Source of the DNA: Chengkuizengella axinellae
GTDB taxonomy: Bacteria > Bacillota > Bacilli > Paenibacillales > KCTC-33759
Direction: 5' to 3'
Length of the DNA: 64,000 nt
Assembly: GCF_030730905.1 (NCBI RefSeq)
Contig: NZ_JAVAMP010000003.1
Span: forward strand, 62,001 to 126,000
The notes beneath the pieces were generated by a model. That model searched no databases, was not told where the DNA came from, and worked only from the letters and a program-made list of their open reading frames with translations. Positions 46,294-56,001 of the stretch are shown here, one piece after another; within the stretch, counting starts at the first letter, position 1, and the number at the start of each line of letters is the position of its first letter. Position numbers and translations under genes: made by a program.

Positions 46294-46877
46294 AAATACT
46301 TAAAAAGAAGAGATTTTTGTTGGTTTTATTTATATTATGTATTGGTATTTTATTTTACAATCATAACTGGTTAGGAAAATTAATATATCCTATAAAATAC
46401 AAAGATGAAATACAAGAAATATCAAGTGATTACAATATTAATCCATTATTTATTGCAGCAATTATAAGAGTAGAAAGCAATTATAAACCAGATTTGATTT
46501 CATCGAAAAATGCAATGGGGCTTATGCAAATTATGCCCGACACTGCAAAATGGATCACTGAGGTGAAACGTTCATCTCACCTTAATATGGAAACACTAAT
46601 GGATGTTAGAGTAAATATTGATTTGGGTACATGGTATTTAAACGCCTTATATGTAGAGTTTAAACCTTACTTACAAGACAAACCTACAAAGGATCAAATT
46701 TCTTTACTTTCAGCTGCATACAACGCAGGCCCTGGAAATGTGAAAAGATGGTTGGATAAAGAAATATGGGATGGTAAATATAATTCAGTTGAACAAATAC
46801 CTTTTGGTGAAACAAGACATTATATAGCTAGAATTTTATATTATTATGAGAAGTATGAAGCAATTTATAAAGATTAG
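46290..46877 (+). CDS. Membrane-anchored lytic transglycosylase (SLT domain)
   Basis: 195 residues. N-terminal signal-anchor helix (about 7-25), then a Slt70-type domain: catalytic Glu in IIRVESNYKPDLIS, NAMGLMQIMP and AAYNAGPGNVKRWL. Cleaves the peptidoglycan glycan strand outside the membrane. The start overlaps the coaE stop (ATGA), so the genes are coupled, as in B. subtilis where a similar gene sits beside coaE. A terminator follows. Confidence 0.92.
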   Translation: MKILKKKRFLLVLFILCIGILFYNHNWLGKLIYPIKYKDEIQEISSDYNINPLFIAAIIRVESNYKPDLISSKNAMGLMQIMPDTAKWITEVKRSSHLNMETLMDVRVNIDLGTWYLNALYVEFKPYLQDKPTKDQISLLSAAYNAGPGNVKRWLDKEIWDGKYNSVEQIPFGETRHYIARILYYYEKYEAIYKD

Positions 46878-46904
46878 TAATAAAGTGGTCATGTTAAGAA
46901 AAAG

Positions 46905-46936
46905 CGCCAAACTGTTATTTTATAACAGTTTGACAC
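46905..46936. terminator. Terminator between transglycosylase and SASP genes
   Basis: CCAAACTGTTA pairs with TAACAGTTTG around a TTTA loop; it lies between convergent genes and may serve both. Confidence 0.75.
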
Positions 46937-46960
46937 CTTATTAATATTGAAGAAGTTTAA

Positions 46961-47191
46961 TTATTGAAAGTTTTGTTGTCCAGCTAATTGCTGTTCTGCA
47001 ATTTGGACTAAACGACGTGTAATGTTACCACCAATAGCACCCGTGTCACGAGTAGCCATGTTACCATAGTAACCATCCTGAGGAATAGCAATTCCTAATT
47101 CCTGAGCAACTTCATACTTAAGTTGATCTAAAGCTGCATTTGCTTGAGGTACAACAAGTACGTTACTTGAACGGCTTTGTCCTTGAGCCAT
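46961..47191 (-). CDS. Small acid-soluble spore protein, alpha/beta type
   Basis: 76 residues with the alpha/beta SASP signatures: LDQLKYEVAQELGI, the protease GPR cleavage region, and GGNITRRLVQIAEQQL. Coats spore DNA in the forespore and protects it from UV and heat. I start at the second Met (47191), ten bases after AAGGAGG; the first Met at 47197 is only four bases away. Confidence 0.96.
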   Translation of the reverse strand: MAQGQSRSSNVLVVPQANAALDQLKYEVAQELGIAIPQDGYYGNMATRDTGAIGGNITRRLVQIAEQQLAGQQNFQ

Positions 47192-47306
47192 AATCATATC
47201 ACCTCCTTGTCGTTTGTAGTTCTATTATGTGAAGATAATCTTATATTCATAACAGGAAACGTATACCAATTTGTAAAAATTCAAAATAGATAGGAGAAAT
47301 CATATT

Positions 47307-47780
47307 ATGAGATGTCCATATTGTGATAATGATGGGGCAAAAGTATTGGATTCAAGACCAGCAAATGAAAACAAGTCAATTAGACGCCGTAGAGAATGTG
47401 AACAATGCCATAAAAGGTTTACAACCTTTGAAATGGTTGAAGAAACGCCTTTAATTGTGATTAAAAAAGATGGCAGCAGAGAAGAATTTATGAGAGACAA
47501 GATTCTAAGAGGGCTTATTAGAGCATGTGAAAAAAGACCTGTTTCTGTTGAACGTTTAGAAAAAATGGTTTCAGAAGTTGAGCAAGAGTTGAGAAATACA
47601 GCTCATGCAGAGGTGAAAAGCATAGAAATCGGAGAACTAGTAATGGAGCAATTATATCCTGTGGATGAAGTAGCTTATGTTCGTTTTGCTTCTGTATACC
47701 GTCAATTTAAAGATATCAACATGTTTATGAAAGAGCTGAATCATATTCTTCACAAAAGTCCTTTACATATTGATAAATGA
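47307..47780 (+). CDS. nrdR: Ribonucleotide reductase repressor NrdR
   Basis: 157 residues. N-terminal zinc ribbon (CPYC at 3-6 and CEQC near 31-34) with [19 protein letters not shown], then the ATP-cone that binds ATP/dATP and controls DNA binding. Represses nrd operons. GATAGGAG lies before the ATG. Confidence 0.97.
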   Translation: MRCPYCDNDGAKVLDSRPANENKSIRRRRECEQCHKRFTTFEMVEETPLIVIKKDGSREEFMRDKILRGLIRACEKRPVSVERLEKMVSEVEQELRNTAHAEVKSIEIGELVMEQLYPVDEVAYVRFASVYRQFKDINMFMKELNHILHKSPLHIDK

Positions 47781-47909
47781 ATAGAAGAGACATGCAATTA
47801 TAGCTAAAAAATATATAAAAATCATCGATACCCATCCAGTGAATATGAAGCAATTTTTGCTTGCAGAAAATAGATCATATAGCTATAATTAATGGTGTCG
47901 TAGCAGTTT

Positions 47910-47985
47910 GGGGCCATAGCTCAGCTGGGAGAGCGCTACGCTGGCAGCGTAGAGGTCAGGGGTTCGATCCCCCTTGGCTCCACCA
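47910..47985 (+). tRNA. tRNA-Ala (anticodon GGC)
   Basis: 76 nt including encoded CCA. Acceptor GGGGCCA/TGGCTCC, D-arm GCTC..GAGC, anticodon stem CTACG/CGTAG around CTGGCAG (anticodon GGC) and T-arm AGGGG-TTCGATC-CCCCT. Its 3' end faces a truncated integrase, so it is the likely phage attachment site. Confidence 0.97.
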
Positions 47986-48001
47986 TATATGAAACCTTGA
48001 A

Positions 48002-48027
48002 AACCTTTGATATAGAAGGTTTTTTTA
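48002..48027 (+). terminator. Terminator after tRNA-Ala
   Basis: AACCTT/AAGGTT stem with seven T residues. Confidence 0.75.
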
Positions 48028-48077
48028 TTCGTCTAGATAAAGTAATCATATAATGAATTTCTCGAAAAAAATTAAGT

Positions 48078-48099
48078 TGGGAACGGATTGGGAACGGAT
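48078..48099. repeat. Perfect 11-bp tandem repeat beside the integrase
   Basis: TGGGAACGGAT occurs twice in a row, just beyond the integrase stop and next to the tRNA. The position suits an integrase arm-binding site. Confidence 0.5.
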
Positions 48100-48102
48100 T
48101 TT

Positions 48103-48738
48103 TTAAGTTTTATTTTTTAATTCACTGAATGTTTGGGCCGATTCAAAATCTAATTCTTTTAAATAATGGGTGTATATGTTTGCAGTTGTTCTAATATCTG
48201 CGTGTCCTAATCTCTCTTGAATTTCTTTTAATGATCTTCCTTTACTTAACATGTATGTTGCCATTGAATGACGGAGATAATGGAAAGGAATATGTTTGAG
48301 ATCGTTCTTTTTTAAAAAACGTCTCAGCCAAGTTGTAGGTGATGTGAAGTACATGGGCTTACCGTTCCATTGAGGAAACAGTAACAAACGGTCGTTGCCT
48401 TCCCAATCATCACCAAGCTGTTCTTTAGTTTTTTTAACTTCATTAATCTGTTCTTTTAATAAAGGGATAGTTTCATTGGTTAAGGTTATAGTTCTTTCAG
48501 ATTTTTTGGTTTTAACATCTTTAAAAATAGGCTTTCCATTCACATATGCTAATGATTGTTTTACGTCTATATAACCAACTTCCAGACTATTAATTTTTTT
48601 AAAGTGAATGTGTTTGTTAATATCGATCGCAAGTAACTTGCCTCGTCTCATCCCAGTTGTGACAGCTAAATCAATCATGGTTTGCCATTTTAATGACTCA
48701 TCTTTTAATTTAGTAAACATCGCAATTATGTCTTTTTC
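48103..48738 (-). pseudogene. Tyrosine integrase, N-terminally truncated
   Basis: About 210 residues of the catalytic domain. Catalytic Arg in TTGMRRGK, second-box H-x-x-R-H in PFHYLRHSMATYM, GHADIRTTANIYTHY with the His and nucleophile Tyr. Similarity continues upstream of Met 48720 (DEKDIIAMFTKL) to a TAG near 48746, where the frame is replaced by unrelated sequence read on the other strand. The core-binding and arm-binding domains are gone, so it cannot excise the element. Adjoins the 3' end of tRNA-Ala. Confidence 0.85.
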
Positions 48739-48743
48739 ATCCT

Positions 48744-49076
48744 GCTAGGGATGGAGTAAATGCAATCACAAAAGATGCATATGGAGCTGACGCATTTACT
48801 GGTGAACATTATGGTTATTTCTCAAATGGAGTAGTAGTAGAATCAGATATTTACATAAATACTAGTTTAGACTGGGCAAACTCAAAAAAGGAAGGGTATT
48901 ATGATATTCAAAGTACTTTTACTCATGAGTTTGGACATGCTTTAGGTATAAATCATTCTACAGTAAGTACTGATACGATGTATGGAACTGGCTATAAAAA
49001 CTCGACATATAAAAGGTCAGTAACATCAAACGATATTGCTGCTGCTAACGATTCAGTCGAAAGATATAAAAATTAA
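48744..49076 (+). pseudogene. Matrixin-type zinc metalloprotease, N-terminally truncated
   Basis: The plus frame has no start codon and begins abruptly at the integrase junction. It encodes about 110 residues with DIYINTSLDWA, the zinc site HEFGHALGINH and a Met-turn DTMYG, ending at TAA 49074. This is the C-terminal half of a metzincin catalytic domain. The zinc ligands are intact, but the propeptide, signal and upper subdomain are absent, so it is a remnant. Confidence 0.8.
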
Positions 49077-49093
49077 TTACTAAGAGGATTAAA

Positions 49094-49693
49094 ATGAAAA
49101 AGTTTTCTTTAATATTGTTAACAATATTTTGCATAAGTATATTAAGCGCGTGTAATTTTTCAGGTGAAGATAGTGAAGAAAAATTAACCTTAGAGGCAAA
49201 TCTAGAATTAGTAGAATTTAATAAAAATGAATTGGTAAATGACTCAGATGTCATAATAGAGGGAAAAGTTGTTTCACAAGAAGTTGAAAAAGATTTCCGA
49301 GGTTACCCTGTTACTGATACTTTTGTTAAAGTCACTAAAGTCTTTAAAGGTGACCCAGGAAAAGAAGTAGAAATTAGGACTAAAGGTGGAGAAACAGATG
49401 ATATGATTTTGATAGTTCATGAAGATGAAGTACCCACTTTTGAGATTGATGAAAAAGTGATCTTATTCTTGTCTAGCAATAAAGGTAAAAGACCAGATAA
49501 AGATGATTTCGGATATTATGTATTAGGTCAAACACAAGGGAAGTTTAAAGAAAAAGGAGACAAATATGAAAGTAAGACTCTTAAATTTGAAATTAAGAGT
49601 TTCATAGATGAACTAAAAGAAATCGAAAAATCAAATAAGGAAAATAATTTAAAAAAGATTTTCCCTGGCGAAGATTTTGAAAGTGATATTTAA
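49094..49693 (+). CDS. Uncharacterised lipoprotein
   Basis: 199 residues. Signal peptide with lipobox ILSAC (lipidated Cys about 20). The mature part is very acidic and lysine-rich, with beta-strand pattern VIIEGKVVSQEVEKD and VTKVFKGDPGKEVEIRTKGGE, like small OB-like lipoproteins of Firmicutes of unknown role. AGAGGATT lies before the ATG. It stands 17 bases behind the truncated protease, so the two may once have formed a unit. A terminator follows. Confidence 0.7.
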   Translation: MKKFSLILLTIFCISILSACNFSGEDSEEKLTLEANLELVEFNKNELVNDSDVIIEGKVVSQEVEKDFRGYPVTDTFVKVTKVFKGDPGKEVEIRTKGGETDDMILIVHEDEVPTFEIDEKVILFLSSNKGKRPDKDDFGYYVLGQTQGKFKEKGDKYESKTLKFEIKSFIDELKEIEKSNKENNLKKIFPGEDFESDI

Positions 49694-49708
49694 TTAAATT
49701 ATATAAAA

Positions 49709-49753
49709 GGGTGTCATTAGGAGAAAATTTCCTAATGATAACTCCTTTTTTTT
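49709..49753 (+). terminator. Terminator after the lipoprotein gene
   Basis: TCATTAGGA/TCCTAATGA stem, followed by a T-run. Confidence 0.7.
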
Positions 49754-49787
49754 AATTGTCTAATACCTAATAAGTGGAGGTGAGTAA

Positions 49788-52267
49788 ATGGATAGTGATA
49801 AATACTTAACAGTCCTAAACAGACAGGAAACACCATTAGGATCTTAACAAAAGCAATAAATGTAGAAGTGAGGGAGCGCCTTAATCAAGAGGTGCTTCTT
49901 TCTTTTGAAATCCCAGTTGATGATGAAACGAACCATCTTGAACATGAAGGATATATCATATGTGAAAATAAAAAATACGTTATAAAAAGTATTGAGCCAT
50001 CTTCAAATCAATCAACTAGATATCAAGTGCAATGCACACACGTATATATTGAAATGTTGGATGAATACATTGACCGAACGATTGAATTAATACCTGGTAC
50101 TTGCCAAGAAGCAGCCGAGGAAATATTGCACGATTCTGAGTTTATTCTTAGTCATGTTGATGTTCAAGGTGAAAAAGATATTGAAATCTCTGAAATGTCT
50201 GTTTTAAAAGCACTTCAAAACGTTCGTGAGAAATGGGACTGTGATCTTTGGTTCAGCAACAGGAATGTGTACTTAGGTAAAAAAGGCATAAGTAAAGGGG
50301 TAGATATTCGATATGGAGTTCTAACGATGTAATTACAAGGCTCTATATATATGGTCAAGACGGATTAACAATTGAAAGTGTAAATGGTGGATTAAAATAT
50401 ATTGATTCTCCTAATTTGGGATTGTACCGCAAACCTAAAATAGCAAGTGTGAAACTCAATGATATTACTGATCCAGTCGAGCTGCTAGAAGAGGGGTGAA
50501 GTATTTACGAAAACATGACACAATCCAAGTCTCTTATCAAGTGGATTTTGTAGAGTTAAGTAAACAAGGATATGAAGGTGAGGACATAGAGGTAGGGATG
50601 AAGTAACACTCACTCATTTGCCACTTAATTTACAGACAGTTGGTGCTAGAGTAGTGGAATACGTCAGATTTCCCTATGTTCCTAAACTTGGATATATCAC
50701 TCTTTCCTCATTTGTTGAATCTACCATTGACGACTTTGTAAAGATGAAAAAGAGACAGGGAAACTTTGAAGAATACTCAGAAAAACGAAGGAATGAAGCT
50801 GTAGAAGCACTGGAACAAGTTGCGAAATTAGAAGCTCAGTTGGCGCAAGAAAATGCTATTGCCTTTGCTGATGGGATATTGATTGACCGAAGAAGAAAAA
50901 GAAAATATTTCTACTATTGAACAAGATTTAAAAGAAGCAAGAGAGTACGCAGAACAGAAAGCAAAAGAAGCAGAGGTTACATCTATAAATCATGCTGATA
51001 CTGAATATTCCGAGACAAAAGAGAAGGTTGAGAATGGTGAAATTTACATCGTAGATAAATATGGTCAAGTGGTTGTTAATGAAGAAGGTTTAAATTTAGA
51101 GGAAGTTGCAGGCAGTGGTATTATCGAAGGTGGAACAATTAGTATAGAAAACTATGTTCCTGCTGATAATGAGATTTTAGCAACTATGACACAAGACGGA
51201 TCGTATACTATAGCTTATTTGATGATACCTCAAATTTGCCAGAAAGCAGTGGACATAATCAGTATTACGTCATTAGAGAACTTGATAATGATTATTATTC
51301 AATATCTTGGACTGGGAAGACAGCAACAACTTTGACAGATACAGATATGGACGGAGGTGGGTTATATCCTTGGCAAGAAGGGGATAAAATTATCAAGTAC
51401 TCAAGACCTAGAGCAGATATTGTAATATCTCCAATGACAGTTGTAATGCCAAATGGTGTGAAATATATTATTCCAGAAAAGAGATTTGAAAATCAAACTC
51501 TTGGCGCTAATGTATATGATTATGATGGATGGGAGTTTAGGTATCTTTATTTAGATGCGAATGGAGATATCCATTATAAAAGTGCTAGAACTAGCGGAGG
51601 GCTTAGTAACTACCCTCCTGATCCACCTGAAGGTAGTGTAAGACTTGGATATATTTTAGTTGGGTATGGGACTGAAGAGCCTGATGGTACTTTAGTTACG
51701 ATTAAGGATTATGATAGTAATGGCACACCTGTATTCAAAGAACGAATCTATCACGATAGTAGATACAGAGATGAACGTCTTGTACGTGCATCTGGTGATG
51801 ATATTGCGATAGGGGGTACTCCTTACGGAGCTGAAACGATTAATCTCAATGTCACAGGAAAAGAATACGAAACCCATTATCTTAAACTTGGAAAAGGTAA
51901 ACGGTCAGCATCTATTTCTATAACTAGAACTGATGGAAGTGACTACGATAAATACACTTATGGTGCTTCATTGGTTGTTGGACGTAAGTCAGCGAACAAT
52001 GCAGACGGTTTAGGACGTTCAATATGGGGTACTTACGTTGACAGTTCTGGTAACTCTGGACAAGTCACTGGAAGGAGGGAAGGAAACTATGGAGTCTATA
52101 TCCTTGATCCAAAAGTGTTCGGTAAAAGCTACACTTATTTATATGATGCCGACTTAATGCCTGATCCCGATGACCCAGAAGTCATTGCTCTGAAATTGAC
52201 GTTTTACAATCGTTCATCAAGCACAACTGAAAACTTTGATTTAAAAATAACATGGCACGCTTTATAA
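49788..52267 (+). pseudogene. Phage tail endopeptidase/tail fibre gene with many frameshifts
   Basis: The start is good (GGAGGTGAGTAA before ATG), but the reading frame shifts near 49838, 50330, 50500, 50605, 50890 and 51222. Stitched together it gives an N-terminal prophage-tail endopeptidase-like region (RERLNQEVLLSFEIPVDDE; DGLTIESVNGGLKYIDSP), a coiled-coil linker with AEAEQKAKEAE-like repeats, and a C-terminal fibre-like region (51222-52267) rich in Gly, Tyr and Asp. Siphovirus tail proteins of this architecture are one polypeptide. The long last open frame could still be mistaken for an intact gene. Confidence 0.8.
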
Positions 52268-52313
52268 AGTCTCTTTTGGGGCTTTTTTTATGCTTAAAAA
52301 TGGGGGTGGGGAA

Positions 52314-52622
52314 GTGGAAATTGACCTAATTCAATACTTTATTACTCAGGGACCGTTTGCGGTTCTTTTTGTGGTACTACTTATTTACGTGATGAAGAAT
52401 AACAACAACCGAGAAAATAGACTATATGACACACTGGACGAATTAAGCAAAAGGTATGGTTCTCTTGATAAAAAATTAAATCGAATAGAAGGCAAAATCC
52501 AATCACTAAGAAATATCTCACTAAAGGAACAAAAAGACGGTCAGGGATCAAAATGCCAAAAGTGGGGTTTATTGTTGCACACGATACAGGGAATGACGGA
52601 TCAACAGCATTACAAAATATAA
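52314..52622 (+). CDS. BhlA/UviB-type holin with aberrant C terminus
   Basis: EIDLIQYFITQGPFAVLFVVLLIYVMK forms the single N-terminal membrane helix typical of BhlA holins, followed by a charged coiled coil (ENRLYDTLDELSKRYGSLDKKLNRIEGK). I use GTG 52314 after GGGGTGGGGAA. From about residue 70 the frame reads through what in another frame is the N terminus of the amidase, so the last 30 or so residues are not natural. Part of the phage lysis cassette. Confidence 0.7.
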   Translation: MEIDLIQYFITQGPFAVLFVVLLIYVMKNNNNRENRLYDTLDELSKRYGSLDKKLNRIEGKIQSLRNISLKEQKDGQGSKCQKWGLLLHTIQGMTDQQHYKI

Positions 52623-53264
52623 CTTATTACGAGAACACCAACAACGTCATGAGTGCTTCTGCACATATTTTTGTAGATGATACAGGGATTTATGAATGTA
52701 TTCCGTTGTTAACTGGAACACCCGAAAAAGCTTGGCATGTGTTATACGAGAAAACATTAGATAATCAAAAGTTTGGTGATGATGCAAATGATATAGCTGC
52801 AGGTGTTGAACTTTGTTACTCACATCTAAGAGGGGGTATAAAAAATGAAGAGTCATACAAACGCTATGTGTGGGTATTAGCTTATATTTGCAACAAATTT
52901 GGATTAGATCCTACTACTAGTATAATAGGACACCATATTTTAGACCCTCAAAGGAAAACAGACCCACAAAACGCACTTTCAAAAATGGGAAAATCATATG
53001 ACCAGTTATTACAAGATGTAGTCAAAGAATACTATGATTGTTTACCGAAGGAGGAAGTAGTCATGAAATTAAAACAATGGCAGATAGAAATGGCTCACCA
53101 GTCTATTGAAAACTTTAAATGAGAGAGACTTGATTGATGATGTAGATGATTGGAAGAAAAAAGTTGAGGACAAGCCCCAAGAGGTTTTGGATGATATCCC
53201 TTGGTTATTTTTCGTTATGTTAGACCGTTTAAGTGAAAATATAAAATTGGAAGGTGGAAATTAA
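52553..53264 (+). pseudogene. N-acetylmuramoyl-L-alanine amidase (endolysin), frameshifted
   Basis: Amidase_2-type endolysin: zinc/catalytic residues in IVAHDTGNDGS, SASAHIFVDD, EKAWHVLYE and IGHHILDPQRKTDP. Similarity extends upstream of the first ATG in the same frame (TKGTKRRSGIK), overlapping the holin gene, without a start codon. At 53120 the frame stops after IENFK, while the natural continuation (DLIDDVDDWKKK to SENIKLEGGN) is found in another frame up to 53264. Both ends are damaged, though the catalytic core is whole. Confidence 0.75.
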
Positions 53265-53265
53265 A

Positions 53266-53610
53266 ATGAATGAACTTATACAACCATATTTAGAAACGAT
53301 CGTGTTTGCTCTTATTTCAGTTATATCAACATTAGTAGTAGCTGCATTAATTGAGTTAAGGGATAAAGTCTTATCCTGGATACAGTCAAAAACAAACAAA
53401 GAACAAAGAGAGCTTCTTCAAAAAATTTCTGAGGAAGCTTTTTCTTATGCTGAGAAAGTGTTTTACCAATCAAAAGGACCACAAAAGTTAGATGCTGCTT
53501 ATGCTTATGTGAGTTCAAAACTAAGTGATTTAGGAATTAAATTTACAAGAGATGAAATCAAAGCAACGATTGAAAAAGCAGTGCTAGATTATAATTCTAA
53601 AGTGAAATAA
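53266..53610 (+). CDS. Phage holin, LL-H type
   Basis: 114 residues: N-terminal membrane helix (LETIVFALISVISTLVVAALI), then an amphipathic region KTNKEQRELLQKISEEAFSYAEKVF and a C-terminal helix, the pattern of the LLH-family phage holins. I use ATG 53266 following AAGGTGG. It is the only apparently intact gene of the phage block, and the second holin in the cassette. Confidence 0.75.
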   Translation: MNELIQPYLETIVFALISVISTLVVAALIELRDKVLSWIQSKTNKEQRELLQKISEEAFSYAEKVFYQSKGPQKLDAAYAYVSSKLSDLGIKFTRDEIKATIEKAVLDYNSKVK

Positions 53611-53629
53611 GTATGCGTCCCCACTGACT

Positions 53630-54142
53630 TTAGTTAATTAGTGGGGGAGTGATCTTATGCAATGGACGACCAAAAATTGAGCCACTTGATGCTTCGAAAG
53701 TTTGTTGTTGATTATTTGGTATGATTCTAGTCGTAAAACAAGAAGAAACAACAAAACTTTTAAAGTCAATAATACCCTCACCAACATTAACAATAGTACC
53801 AGCACCAAAAGTAGGTATGAATTCAATACCTACTTGCTGTCTAATCAAAGTTTTTGCTAAATTTGTAATAGGATCCTCGCAGCACGAACATCTTCCTTTG
53901 TTGTTTCGTATCGGTTTTAATTTAATGTTTATATTAACATCAAGCAAATCAACAGCAGAAATGTTGCATATGGGAAAATCACCTTCTGAGGTAAATGCAA
54001 TAAAATTATCTACATTAAATAAAGTTACACCCCCAGAGCCAGATGTAGTGGCTATTACAATTTGATTTCCTACTAACTGCTCCAAAACACACTGCATCGG
54101 ACACACACAACAATTACACTTACTCTCATCGAAAACACCCAT
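53630..54142 (-). CDS. Cys-rich tandem paralogue 1, putative spore surface protein
   Basis: 170 residues of a family I do not recognise. N-terminal MGVFDESKCNCCVCPMQCVLEQL with five cysteines, then FIAFTSEGDFPICNI, a central CSCCEDPITNLA with three more, NVGEGII and a C-terminal SSCFTTRI. Ten conserved Cys in all, no membrane helix and no signal peptide. The -10-like CATACAAT upstream on the minus strand suits mother-cell sigma factors (sigma-E/K). Location near GerPF-like and SASP genes supports a spore coat or exosporium role, which is inference. GAGGACGTGATT precedes the ATG. Confidence 0.7.
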   Translation of the reverse strand: MGVFDESKCNCCVCPMQCVLEQLVGNQIVIATTSGSGGVTLFNVDNFIAFTSEGDFPICNISAVDLLDVNINIKLKPIRNNKGRCSCCEDPITNLAKTLIRQQVGIEFIPTFGAGTIVNVGEGIIDFKSFVVSSCFTTRIIPNNQQQTFEASSGSIFGRPLHKITPPLIN

Positions 54143-54192
54143 TAAATCACGTCCTCTTTAGTTTTTTACATTGTATGATTTGAAATGTTTCT

Positions 54193-54235
54193 TTGACTGG
54201 ATGTGTGTACTGTATAAAGGAATATCCGCTAATGG
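54193..54235. repeat. Shared 40-bp element, copy 1
   Basis: Plus-strand reading GTGTGTACTGTATAAAGG then AATATCCGCTAATGG. It occurs upstream of every Cys-rich paralogue (near 55008, 55763, 56603 and, shortened, 57331) and once in the phage ATPase relic at 59681-59722. Confidence 0.7.
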
Positions 54236-54426
54236 CTACTATTAGAATATAAGTTATATTTGTATAATGAAGGTAAGGACACAGTCACTTAAGAATTGTT
54301 TAAGAAACCCATGAATAAAGCTTCTCCCATACTAAGGAGAAGCTTTATTTGTGTTTATTTCTACTTGGGATTAGCTGCTAGTGGGTTGTGGAGTGGTACA
54401 AAGAATATAGTACAGAAGTGAGTTTT

Positions 54427-54960
54427 TTAGGTAGTTGGTGGGGATATTTTAGGTTGTTGGAAAATTGATAATTTAGATATGTTGTTAATTTCTTGTTGAC
54501 TTAATGGATTAATCCTAGTAATTGCACATGAAGAGATAAAGTCAGTTTCAATAGAAGATTGAGGTGGTGTCCCAACAATAATTCCTTCACCAACATCTAT
54601 AATTTCTATTACTGCTGCATCTCCAGGAAAGATAAATTCAATATCAATAAATTGACCAATCAATAATTTTGCTACATTTGTTATAGGATCTTCACAACAT
54701 GCGCATTCTCCCTTGCTTTTCTTTATAGGTTTTAAGCTTACTGGAATTGTTGGATCAAGCGTTGCAGCTGCAGTAATTTGACTAATAGGAATTTCGCCTT
54801 GATCAGTAAAAGCAATGAAATCTTTAACTTGATTTATAGTAAAACTATCATTAAATGTAGTACTTGCAATCCCTACTTCCCCTATATTTACCATTTGTTC
54901 CAAAACACACTGCATCGGACACACACAACAATCACACTTAGACTCATCAAAAACACCCAT
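54427..54960 (-). CDS. Cys-rich tandem paralogue 2
   Basis: 177 residues from MGVFDESKCDCC; the open frame begins 12 codons earlier, but the GGACGTGATTTC ribosome region and family alignment favour 54960. Same blocks as paralogue 1: CDCCVCPMQC, FIAFTDQGEIPI, CACCEDPITNVA, DVGEGIIVG and SSCAITRI. The C-terminal tail ISPPTT matches the PP tails of copies 1 and 4. The Cys in the FPIC block is replaced (PISQI), so nine cysteines remain. Confidence 0.7.
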   Translation of the reverse strand: MGVFDESKCDCCVCPMQCVLEQMVNIGEVGIASTTFNDSFTINQVKDFIAFTDQGEIPISQITAAATLDPTIPVSLKPIKKSKGECACCEDPITNVAKLLIGQFIDIEFIFPGDAAVIEIIDVGEGIIVGTPPQSSIETDFISSCAITRINPLSQQEINNISKLSIFQQPKISPPTT

Positions 54961-55230
54961 GAAATCACGTCCTTTATTTTTTATTAATGTATTCAAGTAA
55001 GTATTCTTTTGACTGGACGTGTGTACTGTATAAAGGAATATCCGCTAATGGTTACCCCATGAAAAAGCTTCTCCCCATACAAAGGAGAAACTTTATTTTG
55101 TTTATTTCTCTTGGGATTAGCTGCTAGTGGATTATGGAGTGGTGCAAAGAATATAGTACAGAAGTGAGTTCATTCCCCACTGATTTAGGTAGTTGGTGGG
55201 GATTTCTTAAGTTGTTGGGAAATTGGAAGT

Positions 55231-55713
55231 TTAATTTTGAGAGTTAATTTGTTGTTGATTAATTGAATTAATTCTAGTTATAGCACAACTAGAGATAGGA
55301 AGCACTTCAGTTCCAACTGGATTACCAGTAAGTATAATTCCTTCACCAACATCAACAATTGAAATTTCAAAACTGCTGGCAATCCCTATAACATTCATTT
55401 CTACTACCTGATCAATAAGTGTGCTTGCTAAATTAGTTATTGGGTCTTCACAACAAAAACACTCCCCTGTATTTTTTTTAATAGGTTTTAAATTTAGTGT
55501 GGCTCCATCAGGTATAGTTATGGCAGTGATATTACAAATTGGAAATTTTCCTTGATCAGTAAAAGCAATGAAATTATCTACTTCAGATATTGTTGTTAAT
55601 ATTGACGAACCGATACGTCTAAAAATTAAGACAGGAATATCTATTAACTGCTCCAAAACACACTGCATCGGACAGACGCAGCAATCGCACAAGGATTTAT
55701 CAAAAACACCCAT
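55231..55713 (-). CDS. Cys-rich tandem paralogue 3
   Basis: 160 residues. CDCCVCPMQC, FIAFTDQGKFPICNI, CFCCEDPITNLA, VDVGEGIIL and SSCAITRI, ten Cys. It ends after QQINSQN, shorter than its sisters because the proline tail is missing. Ribosome region GGATGTGATTTT; upstream GAATACACT in the position of the -10 element. Neighbouring copies 2 and 3 are about 800 bp apart, consistent with tandem duplication of a whole unit. Confidence 0.7.
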   Translation of the reverse strand: MGVFDKSLCDCCVCPMQCVLEQLIDIPVLIFRRIGSSILTTISEVDNFIAFTDQGKFPICNITAITIPDGATLNLKPIKKNTGECFCCEDPITNLASTLIDQVVEMNVIGIASSFEISIVDVGEGIILTGNPVGTEVLPISSCAITRINSINQQQINSQN

Positions 55714-56001
55714 AAAATCACATCCTTATAGTTTTTTATTAGTGTATTCATGGTGGTATTGAATTGATTGGACGTGTGTATTGTATAAAGGAAAATCCGC
55801 TAATGCCAGTGTCAATATGTAAATGGTTTTAATATAATGTAAGTAACGTCATGTTCCGTGCTTAAGCGTTTATTTGCAGACCCCCATGAAAAACCTTTTC
55901 CCATTACAAAGGAGAAGGTTTTATTTTTGGGATCAGCTGCTAGTGGTTTGTGGAGTGGTGCTAAGAATATAGTGCAGAAGTAAGTTTAATCCCCACTGGC
56001 T

